DNA of 5,476 nucleotides, taken from the NCBI GenBank assembly GCA_022824605.1, contig JAJDZO010000303.1:1-5476 (forward strand). The letters run 5' to 3'. The number at the start of each line of letters is the position of its first letter. The stretch's first letter is position 1. A model generated the notes under the pieces. It was not told where the DNA came from, searched no databases, and was given only the letters and a program-made list of their open reading frames with translations. The translations under genes and the position numbers were made by a program. The DNA comes from Acidimicrobiia bacterium (lineage in GTDB: Bacteria; Actinomycetota; Acidimicrobiia; Acidimicrobiales; Aldehydirespiratoraceae). Shown here in pieces: positions 4,902-5,476 of the stretch.

Positions 4902-5476
4902 TCACACGCCGATCTGGATGCTGGCCAGCAGCGCAATCACGACGACCGCACTGGCGGTGATCGCGGCGATGGTGCCGCTGCCGGCAACTGAGCGGCCCAA
5001 TGCCTCGATGCGGACCCGTCGATGATCCTCGAGGGCGCGCACGGCCTGGGCGATGAGCCGGTCGATCAGACCGGCGGCCGCAGCGCCGCCCCGCTCAGCT
5101 GCGGCAAGTGTGCCGACGAGGGTCTCGGCCGGTGATCCGGCGAAGTGTCCCGCGGCGGCACTCAAGGGGTCTACCCCTGAGGCGAGGGCGAGGTTGATGC
5201 TGGCGGCTGCGGGCGCGAAGGCGGGTGCTTCCACCCGCTCGGCAGCCTCGACAGCAGCATCGTTGATGGGACGGCCCGCGGCTGCGTACAGACGGATCCG
5301 CCTCAGCCACTCCAATAGGGCGGCGTTACGGCGGGCCCGGTAGCCCGACAGAACCGTCCCGCGCAACAACGCCGACGCGGCCACCGGCGCCCAAACCGCC
5401 ACCGCAACTGCGGCCAGGGCGCCGCTGCGGTAGCCGGCAATCAGCGTTCCAGCGGCCAGCACCAGCGCGGTGACCG
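4902..5476 (-). CDS. TadC-like type II secretion F-domain membrane protein (5' partial)
   Basis: This is the inner-membrane platform protein of a Tad pilus, which would work with the TadA ATPase and TadB to assemble the pilus. The visible part, about 191 codons, has two N-terminal hydrophobic stretches (VTALVLAAGTLIAG and ALAAVAVAVWAPVAASALL). A cytoplasmic helical T2SSF/GspF-type domain follows, with segments such as LLEWLRRIRLYAAAGRPI, LASGVDPLSAAAGHF, ETLVGTLAAAERGGAAA and LEDHRRVRIEALGRSVAG. The protein ends in a membrane helix (IAAITASAVVVIALLASIQ). GTG at 5462 could be called a start, but the hydrophobic reading frame continues to the window edge, so the true start lies outside. TadC proteins range from roughly 190 to 300 residues, so little may be missing. 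The gap to the pilin-like gene is 57 nt. The family call is good; assignment as TadC rather than TadB rests on gene order. Confidence 0.8.
   Translation of the reverse strand, partial: VTALVLAAGTLIAGYRSGALAAVAVAVWAPVAASALLRGTVLSGYRARRNAALLEWLRRIRLYAAAGRPINDAAVEAAERVEAPAFAPAAASINLALASGVDPLSAAAGHFAGSPAETLVGTLAAAERGGAAAAGLIDRLIAQAVRALEDHRRVRIEALGRSVAGSGTIAAITASAVVVIALLASIQIGV

Noticed and set aside
4072..4905. A 277-codon minus-strand frame spanning the pilin-like and first TadE-like genes, ending in TEH-x3-E heptads
   Set aside because: It is His/Arg/Gly-rich with no domain and conflicts with two genes that have membrane helices. The pilin-like one also has a strong SD. The heptads are only the 21-bp repeat read in another frame.
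5460..5462. GTG as the real start of the TadC-like gene
   Set aside because: The reading frame and its hydrophobic helix continue to the window edge without a stop, so this is more likely an internal valine codon.

Overview
The window is GC-rich and almost fully coding, and it suggests an actinobacterium. The evidence is the strong G/C bias at third codon positions, a CaiB-type CoA-transferase beside a malyl-CoA-lyase-type enzyme, and a Tad-type pilus locus in the order TadC, small pilin, then a run of small TadE-like proteins, as in Rv3657c-Rv3654c of Mycobacterium. A lineage such as Acidimicrobiia fits, but that is inference; no marker gene in the window settles it.

Left half (35-3171, plus strand): three genes that probably form one metabolic operon. 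A family III CoA-transferase (35-1276) overlaps by 8 nt a CitE/HpcH-type lyase of the L-malyl-CoA/beta-methylmalyl-CoA lyase group (1269-2225). A short-chain dehydrogenase follows 49 nt later (2275-3171). Together they look like a route that loads CoA onto a carboxylic acid, cleaves or forms a malyl-CoA-type ester, and oxidises or reduces a related alcohol or ketone. The substrate cannot be read from the sequence, and no hydratase or dehydratase is visible in the window.

Middle (3172-3333): a 162-bp convergent intergenic region with weak inverted repeats that could form a two-way terminator. It also holds a 12-bp copy of a motif found in the tandem repeats further right.

Right half (3334-5476, minus strand, read right to left): part of a Tad/type II-secretion-like pilus operon. 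A TadC-type membrane protein runs off the right edge. It is followed by a 68-residue pilin-like protein with an excellent Shine-Dalgarno sequence and three small single-helix TadE-like proteins. The last two are joined by an ATGA overlap. Between the first two TadE-like genes lies a 93-bp gap filled by a four-unit 21-bp tandem repeat. The four small proteins share a short M-(D/N)-x-(P/A) start followed directly by a hydrophobic helix. They lack the usual G-x4-E prepilin-peptidase site and are rich in paired cysteines, so this looks like an atypical branch of the Tad family. The right half offers the more unusual biology.
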